Positions 34,504 through 43,388 of a stretch of DNA of 64,000 bases are shown here, piece by piece. Position 1 is the first letter of the stretch. Each line of letters begins with the position of its first letter. Source of the DNA: an uncultured Solirubrobacterales bacterium (GTDB lineage Bacteria; Actinomycetota; Thermoleophilia; Solirubrobacterales; JACPNS01); contig CAKZMQ010000015.1 in assembly GCA_937128795.1 (NCBI GenBank), positions 1 through 64,000 of the forward strand. Direction: 5' to 3'. Under the pieces are notes generated by a model that worked only from the letters and a program-made list of their open reading frames with translations, did not search any database and was not told where the DNA came from. A program made the translations under genes and the position numbers.

Positions 34504-35487
34504 ATGTCCGACAGCGAAGAGTTCGAACGGGGTCCCGTCGCGCGCCGCCCGGTCGCTTGCGTCGGCGATTCCGAGCTCGACGCGATCGATACCCACGTGC
34601 AACGCGGCGCGTTCGTCTGGTTGCACCTGTGTGATGCGACTGACGAGCAATTGGACCGGGCGGGGGCTGCATTGGGCCTCCATCCGCTGACGACCGAGGA
34701 CCTCCAGGAGTTCAGCCAGCGCGCCAAGGTTGAAGAGTTCGACGAGTATGTCTACATCGTCGCCTACGGCGCAACGTCGGCACCGAACGTCGACGGGCTG
34801 GTCGAGATTCACCTCGTCTATGGACCGAACTCGCTGTTCACGGTCTCGGCACAGGCGCTCCCGGAGCTCGAAGAACTGCACGAGAGCGCCGGCTCCCGAA
34901 ATTTCAAGGGCAACGAGTTGCTCCACGCAGTGCTTGACCTCCTGGTCGACAGCTACGGACCGCTGCTCGATGACCTCGACAGCGAGATCGAGGCGCTGGA
35001 GGAGCGAGTGATCGATCGCGACCTGCGCGGTCGCGAACTCGACATTCACAACGTCCGCCGGTCCTTGGCTCGCGTCAGCCGCGTGATGCACCGTCAGTCC
35101 GAGTCGTTCACACGACTGCCGGAGGCTCTGCGCAGGCTGCCGGACCACGATCCCGCCAACGCGCCCTACTTTCGCGACATTCAGGACCACTTGATCCGCG
35201 TCTGCGACGCTGCTGATGGGATGCGCGACCGCGTTGCAGGTGTATTCGAGCTGTACCTCGCCGCGCTCGACAATCGGCAGAACGTGATCATGAAGCAGTT
35301 CACGGTGATCGCAGGGATCTTTCTGCCGCTCTCTGTCGTCACGGGCTTCTTCGGAATGAACTTCGGATGGATGGTCGAAGAGATCGATACACGCGCCGAG
35401 TTTCTGGCATACGGGGTGAGCATTCCGATCGTGATCCTGGTCGCCCTCCTGCTGATTATTCGCTCGCGCGGACTGTTCGAGGATTAA
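34504..35487 (+). CDS. corA: CorA-family magnesium/cobalt transporter
   Basis: About 327 residues. A large acidic cytosolic domain rich in helices is followed by two C-terminal membrane helices, the first ending with the ion-selective GMNFGW signature (YGMN/GMN of CorA) and the loop MVEEID. CorA forms pentamers that conduct Mg2+ and Co2+. ATG 34504 is preferred over the upstream TTG 34495. It is divergent from the UDG gene with a 62-base gap. Confidence 0.94.
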   Translation: MSDSEEFERGPVARRPVACVGDSELDAIDTHVQRGAFVWLHLCDATDEQLDRAGAALGLHPLTTEDLQEFSQRAKVEEFDEYVYIVAYGATSAPNVDGLVEIHLVYGPNSLFTVSAQALPELEELHESAGSRNFKGNELLHAVLDLLVDSYGPLLDDLDSEIEALEERVIDRDLRGRELDIHNVRRSLARVSRVMHRQSESFTRLPEALRRLPDHDPANAPYFRDIQDHLIRVCDAADGMRDRVAGVFELYLAALDNRQNVIMKQFTVIAGIFLPLSVVTGFFGMNFGWMVEEIDTRAEFLAYGVSIPIVILVALLLIIRSRGLFED

Positions 35488-35516
35488 GCGCAACCTGCGA
35501 TAATCCCGTCCTCGCG

Positions 35517-35918
35517 ATGGACCCCGCACGCAAGCGCAAGACCCGCCTCTTTGTAACTCTCGGCGTCGCTCTGCTTCTGGCGACGGCGCTGATCTACACC
35601 AGTTTCAGCGCCTCGACGGTCGCCAAGACCCCGTCTGAGTTGCTTTCTGCTGCCACCCCCGGCAAGTCATACGAACTTACGGGCAAAGTCGCAGAAGGCT
35701 CCGTCAAGGAGGTCGGCGACAACCTTGAGTTCAAAGTCCGTGATCGCGCGGGAACGGCGTCGATACCGGTCAAGTATTCGGGCACCGTGCCCGACCCCTT
35801 CCGTGAGGGTCGCGAAGTGATCGTCACCGGAGTGATCAAGAACGGCGTACTGATCGCGGAACCGAGCTCGCTGGTCACCAAGTGCCCGTCGAAGTTCTCC
35901 AACAAGACTGACTCCTAG
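35517..35918 (+). CDS. ccmE: haem chaperone CcmE, Cys-type
   Basis: A 133-residue protein with an N-terminal membrane anchor (LFVTLGVALLLATALIYTSF) and an OB-fold domain (GKSYELTGKVAEGSVKE...LEFKVRD...IPVKYSGTVPDPFREGREVIVTG). The usual haem-binding HxxxY is replaced by CPSKF near residue 123, resembling the Cys-type (CxxxY) CcmE of archaea and some sulfate reducers but with Phe. ATG 35517. It starts the group ccmE-ccmF-ccmI-like. Identification is firm; haem attachment to the Cys is inferred. Confidence 0.9.
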   Translation: MDPARKRKTRLFVTLGVALLLATALIYTSFSASTVAKTPSELLSAATPGKSYELTGKVAEGSVKEVGDNLEFKVRDRAGTASIPVKYSGTVPDPFREGREVIVTGVIKNGVLIAEPSSLVTKCPSKFSNKTDS

Positions 35919-35936
35919 TCTCGTGCAGGCTGTGCG

Positions 35937-38120
35937 ATGACCTTCGGGCGCATCTGCATCCTTACTGCGTTCGCCGTCGCGCTCTACGTAATCGCAGCCG
36001 GCTTCTATGGCGCACGTACGGGTAAGCGTGAGTGGGCGGTTTCGGCGCGGCACGGCATGTATGCGATCTGCGGTCTCGCCGTCGCGTCTTTCATAGCGCT
36101 CGAGTTGGCGTACATCCGCTCGGATTTCAGCTTCTCGCTGGTTGCCCTCAACTCGAGCACGACGACGCCGTTGTTCTACAAGCTGACGGCGATCTGGTCG
36201 AGCCAGGCCGGTTCGCTGCTGCTCTGGGTGCTGGTGCTCGGGATCTTCTCGACGGCCGTTCTGTACGCAACGCGCAACACGCACCGCGAAGTCGGAGCGT
36301 GGGCCACCGGTTTCCTCGGTGTGATCGCGGCGTTCTTCCTCGGATTGATGGTGTTCTACTCAGACGCCAATCCATTTCTCGCGTCCAGCCCGGTTCCGGT
36401 CGAGGGCAACGGCCTTGCGCCGCTGCTTCGCCATCCGAGCATGATGTTTCACCCACCGATGCTCTACAGCGGCTATGTGGGTTTCTCGATCCCGTTCGCC
36501 TTCGCGCTCGGTGCGCTGGTGACCCGCCGCGTAGATGCGAGCTGGATCCGCTCGACGCGCACGTTCGCGCTGCTCGCATGGACGTTTCTGACGATCGGCA
36601 TTCTGCTCGGATCGCGCTGGTCGTACAACGAGCTCGGTTGGGGTGGATATTGGGGCTGGGACCCGGTCGAGAACGCTTCGCTATTGCCGTGGCTCGTCGG
36701 CACGGCGTTCATTCATTCGATCATGGTGCAAGAGCGTCGCGGAATGCTCAAAGTCTGGAACGTCAGCTTGATCACGGCGACCTTTGCGCTCGCCGTACTC
36801 GGCACGTTTCTTGTTCGCTCCGGGATTCTGGATTCGATTCATGCCTTCGGCGAATCGACGCTTGGTATCCCGTTCCTCGTATTCATCTTCGTCATCATCG
36901 TGACGTCGACGAGCCTGATCGTCTCGCGTCTCCCAGACCTGAGATCCGCCCACCGCCTCGACTCATTGCTTTCGCGCGAAGCGATGTTCCTGATCAACAA
37001 CTTGCTGTTCGTTGGTCTGGCGCTGGTGGTGTTCTGGGGGACGTTCTTCCCGCTGATCTCCGAAGCACTGACTGGTGAAAAGGCCTCGGTCGGGCCGCCG
37101 TGGTTCAATCAGTACATCGCCCCGTTGGCGATCGCGCTGGTGCTCGTGAGCGGAATCGGGCCGATCATTCCGTGGCGTCGGATGAATCGCGCGAAGGCCA
37201 AGGCGCTGTTCGTCGCACCGGCCGTCGCGGCGGCGATTGCCGTGGCGATCACCGGGTTGCTCGCCGGCGTTTTCAACGACGTCGCCGCGACGCTCGCGTT
37301 CGCTGCTGCGGCGTTCGTTCTGACGGTGATGATCCGCGAGTTCTATGGCGGCGCCCGGGCTCGACAGAAACTCGAAGGCGGCAGTTTGCTGCATGGTCTC
37401 TCAAGACTGGTCTCGCGAAACCGGCGACGCTACGGCGGATACATCGTGCACATCGGTATCGCGACGATGCTGATCGGCGTCGCGGCCTCCGGAGCTTTCA
37501 ACACCAAGACCGAACGCAACGTCAAGGTCGGCGAGACGTTCCGCGTAGGCGACTATGACATCAAGTACGTTCGAGCCACATCAGAGGCCAAGAACGAGCG
37601 ACTCAGCTTCGGCGCCGTACTCGAAGTCGAGAAGGACGGCAAGTTCGTCACCACGCTTCGCCCGTCGCGCAACAACTACCCGCTCAACTCGGACGGCCCG
37701 GGACCGATCGCTCGCTACTTCGAAGGAGAGGTCACCAGTGAAGTCGGTCTCGATGCCGGACTCACGAAGGACATCTGGACCGCGGTGAGTCCGAGCCTCG
37801 AGCCGCTGCGTCAATCGATAACCGACGGCAACCGTCTGCCGGAGATCGAGGACCCGAGGCTTCAGGCGCTGGTGATCACGGCGATCGTCGAGTCCTATCC
37901 GACGCGCGCAGAAAGTGCCCGCATCCTCGTGATTGTCAATCCGATGGTCACCTGGCTCTGGATTGGCGGCGTGATCCTCTTGCTTGGCGCGCTGACCGCG
38001 CTCTGGCCGTCCGGCAGCCCTCTGCGGGGCCGGCTGACCGCCGCATCGGCAGCTCGCGCGGCGCGTGCCGCCAAAGCACCATCGGATGCACCGGCAAAAG
38101 AGCTGGAGGAGGGCGCCTGA
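35937..38120 (+). CDS. ccmF: cytochrome c haem lyase CcmF
   Basis: A 727-residue polytopic membrane protein with about 14-15 helices. It contains the haem-handling tryptophan-rich WWD-type segment GWGGYWGWDPVENASLLPWL, several conserved histidines in the adjacent helices (for example MMFHPPMLYSGYVG), and a large extracytoplasmic domain near the C-terminus. CcmF joins haem to apocytochrome with CcmH and CcmE. ATG 35937; the stop overlaps the next gene (TGATG). Confidence 0.96.
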   Translation: MTFGRICILTAFAVALYVIAAGFYGARTGKREWAVSARHGMYAICGLAVASFIALELAYIRSDFSFSLVALNSSTTTPLFYKLTAIWSSQAGSLLLWVLVLGIFSTAVLYATRNTHREVGAWATGFLGVIAAFFLGLMVFYSDANPFLASSPVPVEGNGLAPLLRHPSMMFHPPMLYSGYVGFSIPFAFALGALVTRRVDASWIRSTRTFALLAWTFLTIGILLGSRWSYNELGWGGYWGWDPVENASLLPWLVGTAFIHSIMVQERRGMLKVWNVSLITATFALAVLGTFLVRSGILDSIHAFGESTLGIPFLVFIFVIIVTSTSLIVSRLPDLRSAHRLDSLLSREAMFLINNLLFVGLALVVFWGTFFPLISEALTGEKASVGPPWFNQYIAPLAIALVLVSGIGPIIPWRRMNRAKAKALFVAPAVAAAIAVAITGLLAGVFNDVAATLAFAAAAFVLTVMIREFYGGARARQKLEGGSLLHGLSRLVSRNRRRYGGYIVHIGIATMLIGVAASGAFNTKTERNVKVGETFRVGDYDIKYVRATSEAKNERLSFGAVLEVEKDGKFVTTLRPSRNNYPLNSDGPGPIARYFEGEVTSEVGLDAGLTKDIWTAVSPSLEPLRQSITDGNRLPEIEDPRLQALVITAIVESYPTRAESARILVIVNPMVTWLWIGGVILLLGALTALWPSGSPLRGRLTAASAARAARAAKAPSDAPAKELEEGA

Positions 38121-38452
38121 TGGCGATCGAGGTGCTTCTGTCGCTGGCTGCCGTTGTCGCTGTGATTGCGGCGCTGGCTCTGCCGCTGCTACGCGGGGTC
38201 GATGAGCCCGAGATTGACGCTGCGCGAGCCGAACTCGAGGATGCCAAACAGGCCAAGTACCGCGAAATTCGCGACGCGGAGCTCGATCGCGCAGCCGACA
38301 AGCTGACGGAAGAGCAGTGGCGAGACGTCGACCGCGAGCTGCGCAAGGAAGCCTTGGCGATCGTGTCGAAGATGGACACGCTGAACAAATCGCGGGTCCC
38401 GGCCGGCGATTCGAACGCCGAAACCCCGACCGACGGCAAAATCCCCCGCTAG
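38120..38452 (+). CDS. CcmI-like cytochrome c biogenesis protein
   Basis: A 110-residue protein with one N-terminal membrane helix (EVLLSLAAVVAVIAALALPLL) and a charged coiled-coil segment (ARAELEDAKQAKYREIRDAELDRAADKLTEEQW), matching the membrane/coiled-coil part of CcmI without the TPR domain. It is coupled to ccmF by TGATG. In this lineage it may help CcmF and CcmH contact. Family assignment is moderate. Confidence 0.72.
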   Translation: MAIEVLLSLAAVVAVIAALALPLLRGVDEPEIDAARAELEDAKQAKYREIRDAELDRAADKLTEEQWRDVDRELRKEALAIVSKMDTLNKSRVPAGDSNAETPTDGKIPR

Positions 38453-38464
38453 ACTGCCCACCCG

Positions 38465-38692
38465 ATGGAAGCTATTTTCTCGATTCTGCAGCTGATCTTC
38501 GCCGTTGTGATGGTGTTCCTGATCCTCCTCCATTCGGGCAAGGATGCGGGGCTCTCAGGCGCTTTCGGCGTTGCTCCGGGCAGCGGCCCATTTGGCGGCG
38601 GCTCCCTGCTTGAGCGCAACCTCGATCGCTGGACGATCGTCTTTGCGCTGCTCTTCGTCGGCAACGGCCTGCTGTTGCTGAGAATCCTCTAG
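38465..38692 (+). CDS. secG: preprotein translocase subunit SecG
   Basis: A 75-residue two-helix membrane protein with the SecG layout: helix 1 (FSILQLIFAVVMVFLILLHSG), the loop KDAGLSGAFG...GSGPFGGGSLLERNLDRWT and helix 2 (IVFALLFVGNGLLLLRIL). It is the auxiliary subunit of SecYEG. ATG 38465 starts 12 bases after the CcmI-like gene, so it may be read from the ccm operon. Confidence 0.9.
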   Translation: MEAIFSILQLIFAVVMVFLILLHSGKDAGLSGAFGVAPGSGPFGGGSLLERNLDRWTIVFALLFVGNGLLLLRIL

Positions 38693-38729
38693 CCCCGATT
38701 CGATTCAACTCCGGTTGCGCACACAACCG

Positions 38730-39464
38730 ATGTCGTCGCGCCGAGAAGTGTTCGCCAATCCGGTGCTTGTGGTGCAGCACGTCCCGTGGGAGGGGCCGCA
38801 TCGGATTGGGCAAGCGCTGGAGCGAGCCGGCCTGACGATTGATGTTCGCTTTCCACTGCGAGGCGATTCGCTCCCGCCACGCTCCGAAGTTTCGGCGGCC
38901 GTGTTCATGGGTGGGCCGATGAATGTCGACGAGACCGAGCGCTACCCGGCGCTGGGCGTCGAGCGAGCGTGGTTGACCGACGCGATCGGATGCGATCTTC
39001 CGGTGCTGGGCGTCTGCCTCGGCGCGCAGCTGATCGCGAGAGCGCTCGGCGCGGAGGTACGCCCGGGTGCGCAGGCCGAGATCGGCTGGCGCGACATCGC
39101 CGTGATCGAGGGGACCGATCCAGTGCTCGGCCGACTGGCGCCCGATGCGAACGTGTTGCATTGGCATGGCGACGTTTTCGATTTGCCGCCTGGCGCGACG
39201 CATCTCGCCAGCTCGGCGGCTACCGAGGTTCAGGCGTTTCGCGCGCGGAATGCGTGGGCGTTGTTGTTCCACCCCGAGGCAGACGCCGAATTGGTCGACG
39301 CGTGGTTGTCCGAGCCGACGATGGCGGCAGAAGCGCGTGCAGCACTTGGCGCGGACTTCGCAGAGTCGCTTCGCGAAGGCGCACATTTGGCTCGTGCGCG
39401 CGATTTGACCGCGAGTTCGGACGCGGCGTTCGAGGCCTTCGCCGAGCTCGTCCTGGCGCGCTGA
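38730..39464 (+). CDS. class I glutamine amidotransferase (GMP synthase-like)
   Basis: A 244-residue stand-alone amidotransferase domain. The nucleophile Cys is in VLGVCLGAQLIARALG, with His/Glu in LLFHPEADAE near the C-terminus and the early motif VFMGGPMNVDE. Such proteins resemble the glutaminase of GuaA but lack the synthetase half; many are stress or peptide hydrolases. ATG 38730 is preferred; an in-frame TTG at 38715 is possible. Confidence 0.85.
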   Translation: MSSRREVFANPVLVVQHVPWEGPHRIGQALERAGLTIDVRFPLRGDSLPPRSEVSAAVFMGGPMNVDETERYPALGVERAWLTDAIGCDLPVLGVCLGAQLIARALGAEVRPGAQAEIGWRDIAVIEGTDPVLGRLAPDANVLHWHGDVFDLPPGATHLASSAATEVQAFRARNAWALLFHPEADAELVDAWLSEPTMAAEARAALGADFAESLREGAHLARARDLTASSDAAFEAFAELVLAR

Positions 39465-39500
39465 ATTGGGACCGCGCGCGGTTGCGTTGGGAGCAAGAGA

Positions 39501-39555
39501 AAGAGCACCGAAACCGAAAAGCCGTTCGTCGGGCTTCTCCGGTGTCGGTGCTCTT
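39501..39555. terminator. long imperfect hairpin after amidotransferase gene
   Basis: Arms of 16 bases (39501-39516 and 39540-39555, one mismatch) around a smaller inner hairpin. No T-run, but the position 37 bases after the stop fits a bidirectional or factor-assisted terminator. Confidence 0.55.
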
Positions 39556-39588
39556 CACAACAGCAACCCCCCAGGTCGTGATCCATCG

Positions 39589-39602
39589 TGACCGATCGGT
39601 CA
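39589..39602. promoter_or_regulatory. palindromic operator-like site upstream of acyl-CoA dehydrogenase operon
   Basis: TGACCGATCGGTCA is a perfect 14-bp palindrome of the kind bound by TetR-family repressors, 147 bases before the ATG. A second symmetric site, ATGAACATCGTTCAT, lies at 39669-39683. Confidence 0.5.
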
Positions 39603-39668
39603 GCGAGGCGTTCAACAAATGTCCAGAACTAAACGGTTCGCTCAAGAACGCGCTCGGAAATGCCCCGA

Positions 39669-39683
39669 ATGAACATCGTTCAT
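39669..39683. promoter_or_regulatory. second inverted repeat upstream of acyl-CoA dehydrogenase operon
   Basis: ATGAAC-N3-GTTCAT, 66 bases before ATG 39749. The 3-base centre does not fit a LexA box (needs 4). Possible site of another regulator. Confidence 0.35.
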
Positions 39684-39748
39684 CCATTCAGTAGCCTTCG
39701 CCTCGGCCAATCGCCGCTTCGAACAAAGCTGTAGAACCTGGGGGACAG

Positions 39749-40990
39749 ATGGACTTCGAACATTCAGACCGCGTCAAGGATTACCTCGCCCGAGTCGACG
39801 AATTCATACGCGAGGAGATCGCCCCGCTCGAGGAACAGGCGCGACTGACAATGTTCGACCGCGACGCCGCCGACCGCTGGAAGATTCCGCCGGAGCTCGA
39901 GCAGCTGAAGGAGAAGGCGCGCAGCGCTGGCCTCTGGAATCTGTTCCTGCCTGACGAGGAGTTCGGCGCCGGTCTGAGCAACGTTGAGTACGCGGTGCTG
40001 GCCGAGCGTATGGGCCACTCGTTCCTTGCTCCAGAAGTCTTCAACTGCAACGCGCCCGACACCGGCAACATGGAAGTCCTGCACATGTTCGGCAGCGATG
40101 AGCAGAAGGATCGCTGGCTCAAGCCGCTGTTGGCAGGCGAGATTCGTTCGGCGTTCTGCATGACGGAGCCGGATGTTGCCTCGTCCGACGCAACAAACAT
40201 GGAGGCGACGGCGACGATCGACGGCGACGAGATCGTGCTCAACGGCCGCAAGTGGTGGAGCACCGGAGTTGGCCATCCGCACTGTGAGGTGCTGATCTAC
40301 ATGGCGCTGACCGACCCGACGGCGCACCGCTACGCCCAGCATTCGATGGTGCTCGTTCCGCTCGACACGCCAGGGGTGAAGGTCGAGCGAATGCTCACGA
40401 CGATGGGATTCTGGGACGAACCCGGAGGGCATGGCGAGGTCAGTTTCACCGACGTCCGTGTGCCCGGGGAAAACTTCATCGGCGGTCCGGGCAGAGCGTT
40501 CGAGATCGCACAGGCGCGATTGGGCCCGGGGCGCATCCATCACTGCATGCGTCTGATCGGCCTTGCCGAGATGGCGCTCGAACTCGCCTGCAAGCGCGCG
40601 TCTGAGCGCGTGGCGTTCGGCAAGCCATTGGCAAATCTCGGCGGCAACCGCGAACGAATCGCCGACGCTCGAATCAAAATCGATCAAGCACGTCTGTTGG
40701 TGCTCAACGCCGCATGGCTGATCGATACCCGAGGTCTTGCGGGAGCACTTTCGGCCGTCTCGCAGATTAAAGTCGCCGCGCCAAACATGGCGCAAGAGGT
40801 GATCGACATGGCAATGCAGATCCACGGCGGCGGCGGCCTTTCGAACGACTTCCCGCTCGCCGGTGCGTGGACGAACGCGCGCGTTCTCAGGCTCGCGGAC
40901 GGACCCGACGAAGTTCACCGCGGCGTCGTCGCGCGAATCGAATTGCGCAAGTACAAGCCCGAAGAGTCGAGCGCTCCCGAAAAGTCCTGA
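39749..40990 (+). CDS. acyl-CoA dehydrogenase
   Basis: A 413-residue FAD enzyme that oxidises acyl-CoA to enoyl-CoA. The N-terminal helical domain is followed by the substrate/FAD stretch FCMTEPDVASSDATNMEATA, the beta domain (KWWSTGVGHPHCEV), and the C-terminal helices including QIHGGGGLSNDFPLA, with the flavin-binding signature near the end. ATG 39749, with a GGGGGAC run upstream. First of three genes transcribed together: it ends three bases before the APH-like kinase. Confidence 0.94.
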   Translation: MDFEHSDRVKDYLARVDEFIREEIAPLEEQARLTMFDRDAADRWKIPPELEQLKEKARSAGLWNLFLPDEEFGAGLSNVEYAVLAERMGHSFLAPEVFNCNAPDTGNMEVLHMFGSDEQKDRWLKPLLAGEIRSAFCMTEPDVASSDATNMEATATIDGDEIVLNGRKWWSTGVGHPHCEVLIYMALTDPTAHRYAQHSMVLVPLDTPGVKVERMLTTMGFWDEPGGHGEVSFTDVRVPGENFIGGPGRAFEIAQARLGPGRIHHCMRLIGLAEMALELACKRASERVAFGKPLANLGGNRERIADARIKIDQARLLVLNAAWLIDTRGLAGALSAVSQIKVAAPNMAQEVIDMAMQIHGGGGLSNDFPLAGAWTNARVLRLADGPDEVHRGVVARIELRKYKPEESSAPEKS

Positions 40991-40993
40991 ATC

Positions 40994-42058
40994 GTGGCCG
41001 ATTCGGCGCTGGACAAGGCGGGCAAGGTCCGCGCGGAGGACGAGTTCGACCTGGCGGCAGTCGACGCGTTCCTCAAGCTGCACGTCGACGTGACAGGGGT
41101 GCCTGAGATCAAGCAGTTCCCGGGCGGAGCCTCAAACCTGACTTACCAGTTGAGCTATCCGGGCAGGGAGCTGATCCTGCGCCGTCCGCCGTCTGGGCCT
41201 CTGCCCAAATCCGGCCACGACATGCGTCGTGAGTTCACTGTTCAGTCGAAGCTTGCTCCGGTGTTTCCATATGTGCCGAAGATGATTTGCTTCTGCGACG
41301 ACCACTCGGTCATGGGTGTCGACTTTTACGTGATGGAGAAAGTGCGCGGGATTATTCTGCGCTCCAACCTTCCCGACGGACTGGAGCTGTCGAGCGAGCA
41401 GGCGCGGGCGCTTTCGACCAGATGGGTCGAGCGGCTGGTGGATCTGCACTCGGTTGATCCCGCCGAGGCGGGTCTGTCCGATCTCGGGCGCGGCGAGGGC
41501 TACGTCCACCGACAGGTAGAGGGCTGGTGCAGGCGCTACGAGGATGCCCGCACGCGCAACGTCCCGAGCTTCACGAGGGTGATGCGCTGGCTGCGCGAGA
41601 ACCAGCCCGACGACGTTGCCAACTGCGTGATCCACAACGACTGGCGCTTCGACAACGTGGTTCTGGATCCCGACAACCCGCAGGAGATCATTGCGGTGCT
41701 CGACTGGGAGATGGCGACGCTGGGTGACCCATTGATGGACCTTGGTGCAACGCTTTCATACTGGGTCGAGGCGGGCGATTCGAAGATGGCGCAGCGATTT
41801 CGCCGACAGCCGTCAAATGTGCCCGGAATGCTTACGCGCCGAGAGTTGGTCGACCTGTACAGCGAGCGCAGCGGAATTCCGATTGACGACTTCAGCTTTT
41901 ACGAGGTCTACGGCTACTTCCGTCTGGCCGGAATCATCCAGCAGATCTACAAGCGCTACCACGACAAGCAGACCACTAATCCGGCCTTCAAACAGTTCTG
42001 GTTGGCGGTTTGGTTTCTGCATTCGCAGGCCCGCAAGTCGATCAAGGCGTCGCGCTGA
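40994..42058 (+). CDS. APH-like phosphotransferase family protein
   Basis: A 354-residue kinase-fold protein of the aminoglycoside-phosphotransferase superfamily. It shows an ATP-binding start (QFPGGASNLTYQLSY...LILRRPP), the catalytic HRD-like loop VIHNDWRFDNVVLD and DWEMATLGDPLMDLG. In actinobacteria and animals this group (ACAD10/11-like) is linked to acyl-CoA dehydrogenases and phosphorylates 4-hydroxyacyl-CoA; the neighbouring gene fits that. GTG 40994; its stop overlaps the next start. Confidence 0.88.
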   Translation: MADSALDKAGKVRAEDEFDLAAVDAFLKLHVDVTGVPEIKQFPGGASNLTYQLSYPGRELILRRPPSGPLPKSGHDMRREFTVQSKLAPVFPYVPKMICFCDDHSVMGVDFYVMEKVRGIILRSNLPDGLELSSEQARALSTRWVERLVDLHSVDPAEAGLSDLGRGEGYVHRQVEGWCRRYEDARTRNVPSFTRVMRWLRENQPDDVANCVIHNDWRFDNVVLDPDNPQEIIAVLDWEMATLGDPLMDLGATLSYWVEAGDSKMAQRFRRQPSNVPGMLTRRELVDLYSERSGIPIDDFSFYEVYGYFRLAGIIQQIYKRYHDKQTTNPAFKQFWLAVWFLHSQARKSIKASR

Positions 42059-42747
42059 TGGCGGTCGTGCGGCTGATCCGACACGGTCAAGCGTCGTTCG
42101 GGCTGAAGGACTACGACAAGTTGTCTGATCTGGGAGTGCGCCAGTCGCGGGTGCTCGGGGAATCTTTGAGGGAGAGGGCAGGAGCCGTCGATCTCGTCGT
42201 CTGCGGCGGGATGACGCGGCATCTCGAAACCGCGGCCGCGACGCTTGACGCGATGGGACTCGACCTCGAACCGCAGATCGACGAACGCTGGAACGAATAC
42301 GACCATCAAGAGGTGATCGTGCGGCACAAGCCGGCCTACCGCTCACGCACGGTGATGGCGGCCGATCTCGCCCGTCGCGGCGACCCGCGCCACCACTTCC
42401 AGCTGATGTTCGACGAGGCGTTGGCGCGCTGGACCGGGGGCGAGAACGACGTTGACTACGCCGAGCCATGGGAGGCCTTCGTTGACCGTGCACACGCCGG
42501 GTTGGCCGCGTTGATGGACGAAACCACTCAAGCGAGCAACGTGCTCGTGTTCACCTCCGGTGGACCGACAAGTGCCGTGGCGGCGCGGCTGCTCGGGCTG
42601 GACGTCGGCGGTTGGCTCAAGCTCAACCGAGTCTGCGCGAATGCTTCAGAGACGAAGATCGTCGGCGGGCGCAGCGGGATTTCGCTTGTGACGTACAACG
42701 GGCATGCGCACTTCGACGACAAGCGCGACTTGCTGACCTACCGCTAG
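42058..42747 (+). CDS. histidine phosphatase family protein
   Basis: A 229-residue phosphatase of the phosphoglycerate-mutase-like branch. The catalytic motif is LIRHGQASFG at the N-terminus, with a second conserved segment GGMTRHLETAAAT (Arg) and a late FTSGGPTSAVAA. ATG 42058 overlaps the previous TGA. It could remove the phosphate added by the kinase in the same operon; this is inference. It overlaps the convergent TetR gene by four bases. Confidence 0.88.
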   Translation: MAVVRLIRHGQASFGLKDYDKLSDLGVRQSRVLGESLRERAGAVDLVVCGGMTRHLETAAATLDAMGLDLEPQIDERWNEYDHQEVIVRHKPAYRSRTVMAADLARRGDPRHHFQLMFDEALARWTGGENDVDYAEPWEAFVDRAHAGLAALMDETTQASNVLVFTSGGPTSAVAARLLGLDVGGWLKLNRVCANASETKIVGGRSGISLVTYNGHAHFDDKRDLLTYR

Positions 42748-43388
42748 CCCGAAACTCCGTCAAACATCAGGGCCACGCCGGCCTCGATCCAGCGCGTCCA
42801 GGTCTCGCGCGCGGCGTCCTCCGCGATCGCCCGGCGCGTGCCCTCAAAAATCAATCCAACCAGCGCCTGCGCCGTGATTTCGACATCCATGTCCTGACGA
42901 AGAAAGCCCTTTTCAACTCCGTTTTCGAGAAATTTTTCGGTGTATCCCGAGTAGGCCTCGAACGACGTATGCAGCGCCTCGACGTCGATCGCCAACGACT
43001 GCACGTGCAGCAGGTTGAAAGCCTCCGGCCGGGCGTCCAACAGCTCGAACATGCTGAACATGATCCGGCGAGTCTGTTCGCGGTATTCATCAACCGTGCT
43101 GCTCGCGGTCGGATCCTCGTCGGCCAGTGCCGCGGCGATCTGCATGATCGCCCGTTCGAGAACCTGCGCAGCGATGTCTTGCTTGTTGGCGAAGTAGCGG
43201 TAGAAGGTGCCGTGACCGATCCCGAGCTCTGTCGCGATGTCGGCGATCCCGGCTTCGTGGTACCCCTTGACGGCAAAAATCCGCTGCGCGGCGTCGAGGA
43301 TTTCCTCGCGGCGGGCCTCGGCGCGAGCCGCACGCCGATCGGCGGCCGTCGACGCCGCCGGCGCTTTCTCGGCCTCGACCGGCGTCAT
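42744..43388 (-). CDS. TetR-family transcriptional regulator
   Basis: A 214-residue regulator. The N-terminal HTH, REEILDAAQRIFAVKGYHEAGIADIATELGIGHGTFYRYFANKQDI, is a classic TetR DNA-binding domain; the remainder is a helical ligand domain. It is the last gene of the monooxygenase operon, its ATG overlapping the SDR stop, so it probably represses its own operon. A palindrome at 45946-45961 is a likely operator. Confidence 0.92.
   Translation of the reverse strand: MTPVEAEKAPAASTAADRRAARAEARREEILDAAQRIFAVKGYHEAGIADIATELGIGHGTFYRYFANKQDIAAQVLERAIMQIAAALADEDPTASSTVDEYREQTRRIMFSMFELLDARPEAFNLLHVQSLAIDVEALHTSFEAYSGYTEKFLENGVEKGFLRQDMDVEITAQALVGLIFEGTRRAIAEDAARETWTRWIEAGVALMFDGVSG

Noticed and set aside
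34099..35529. Minus-strand frame of 476 codons opposite corA
   Set aside because: Covers both corA and the UDG start in a different frame; no motif, so a shadow.
39669..39683. LexA box
   Set aside because: The half-sites are separated by three bases; the SOS box here uses four.
39764..41083. Minus-strand frame of 439 codons opposite acyl-CoA dehydrogenase
   Set aside because: Shadow of a well-supported gene; no start signal and no recognisable domain.
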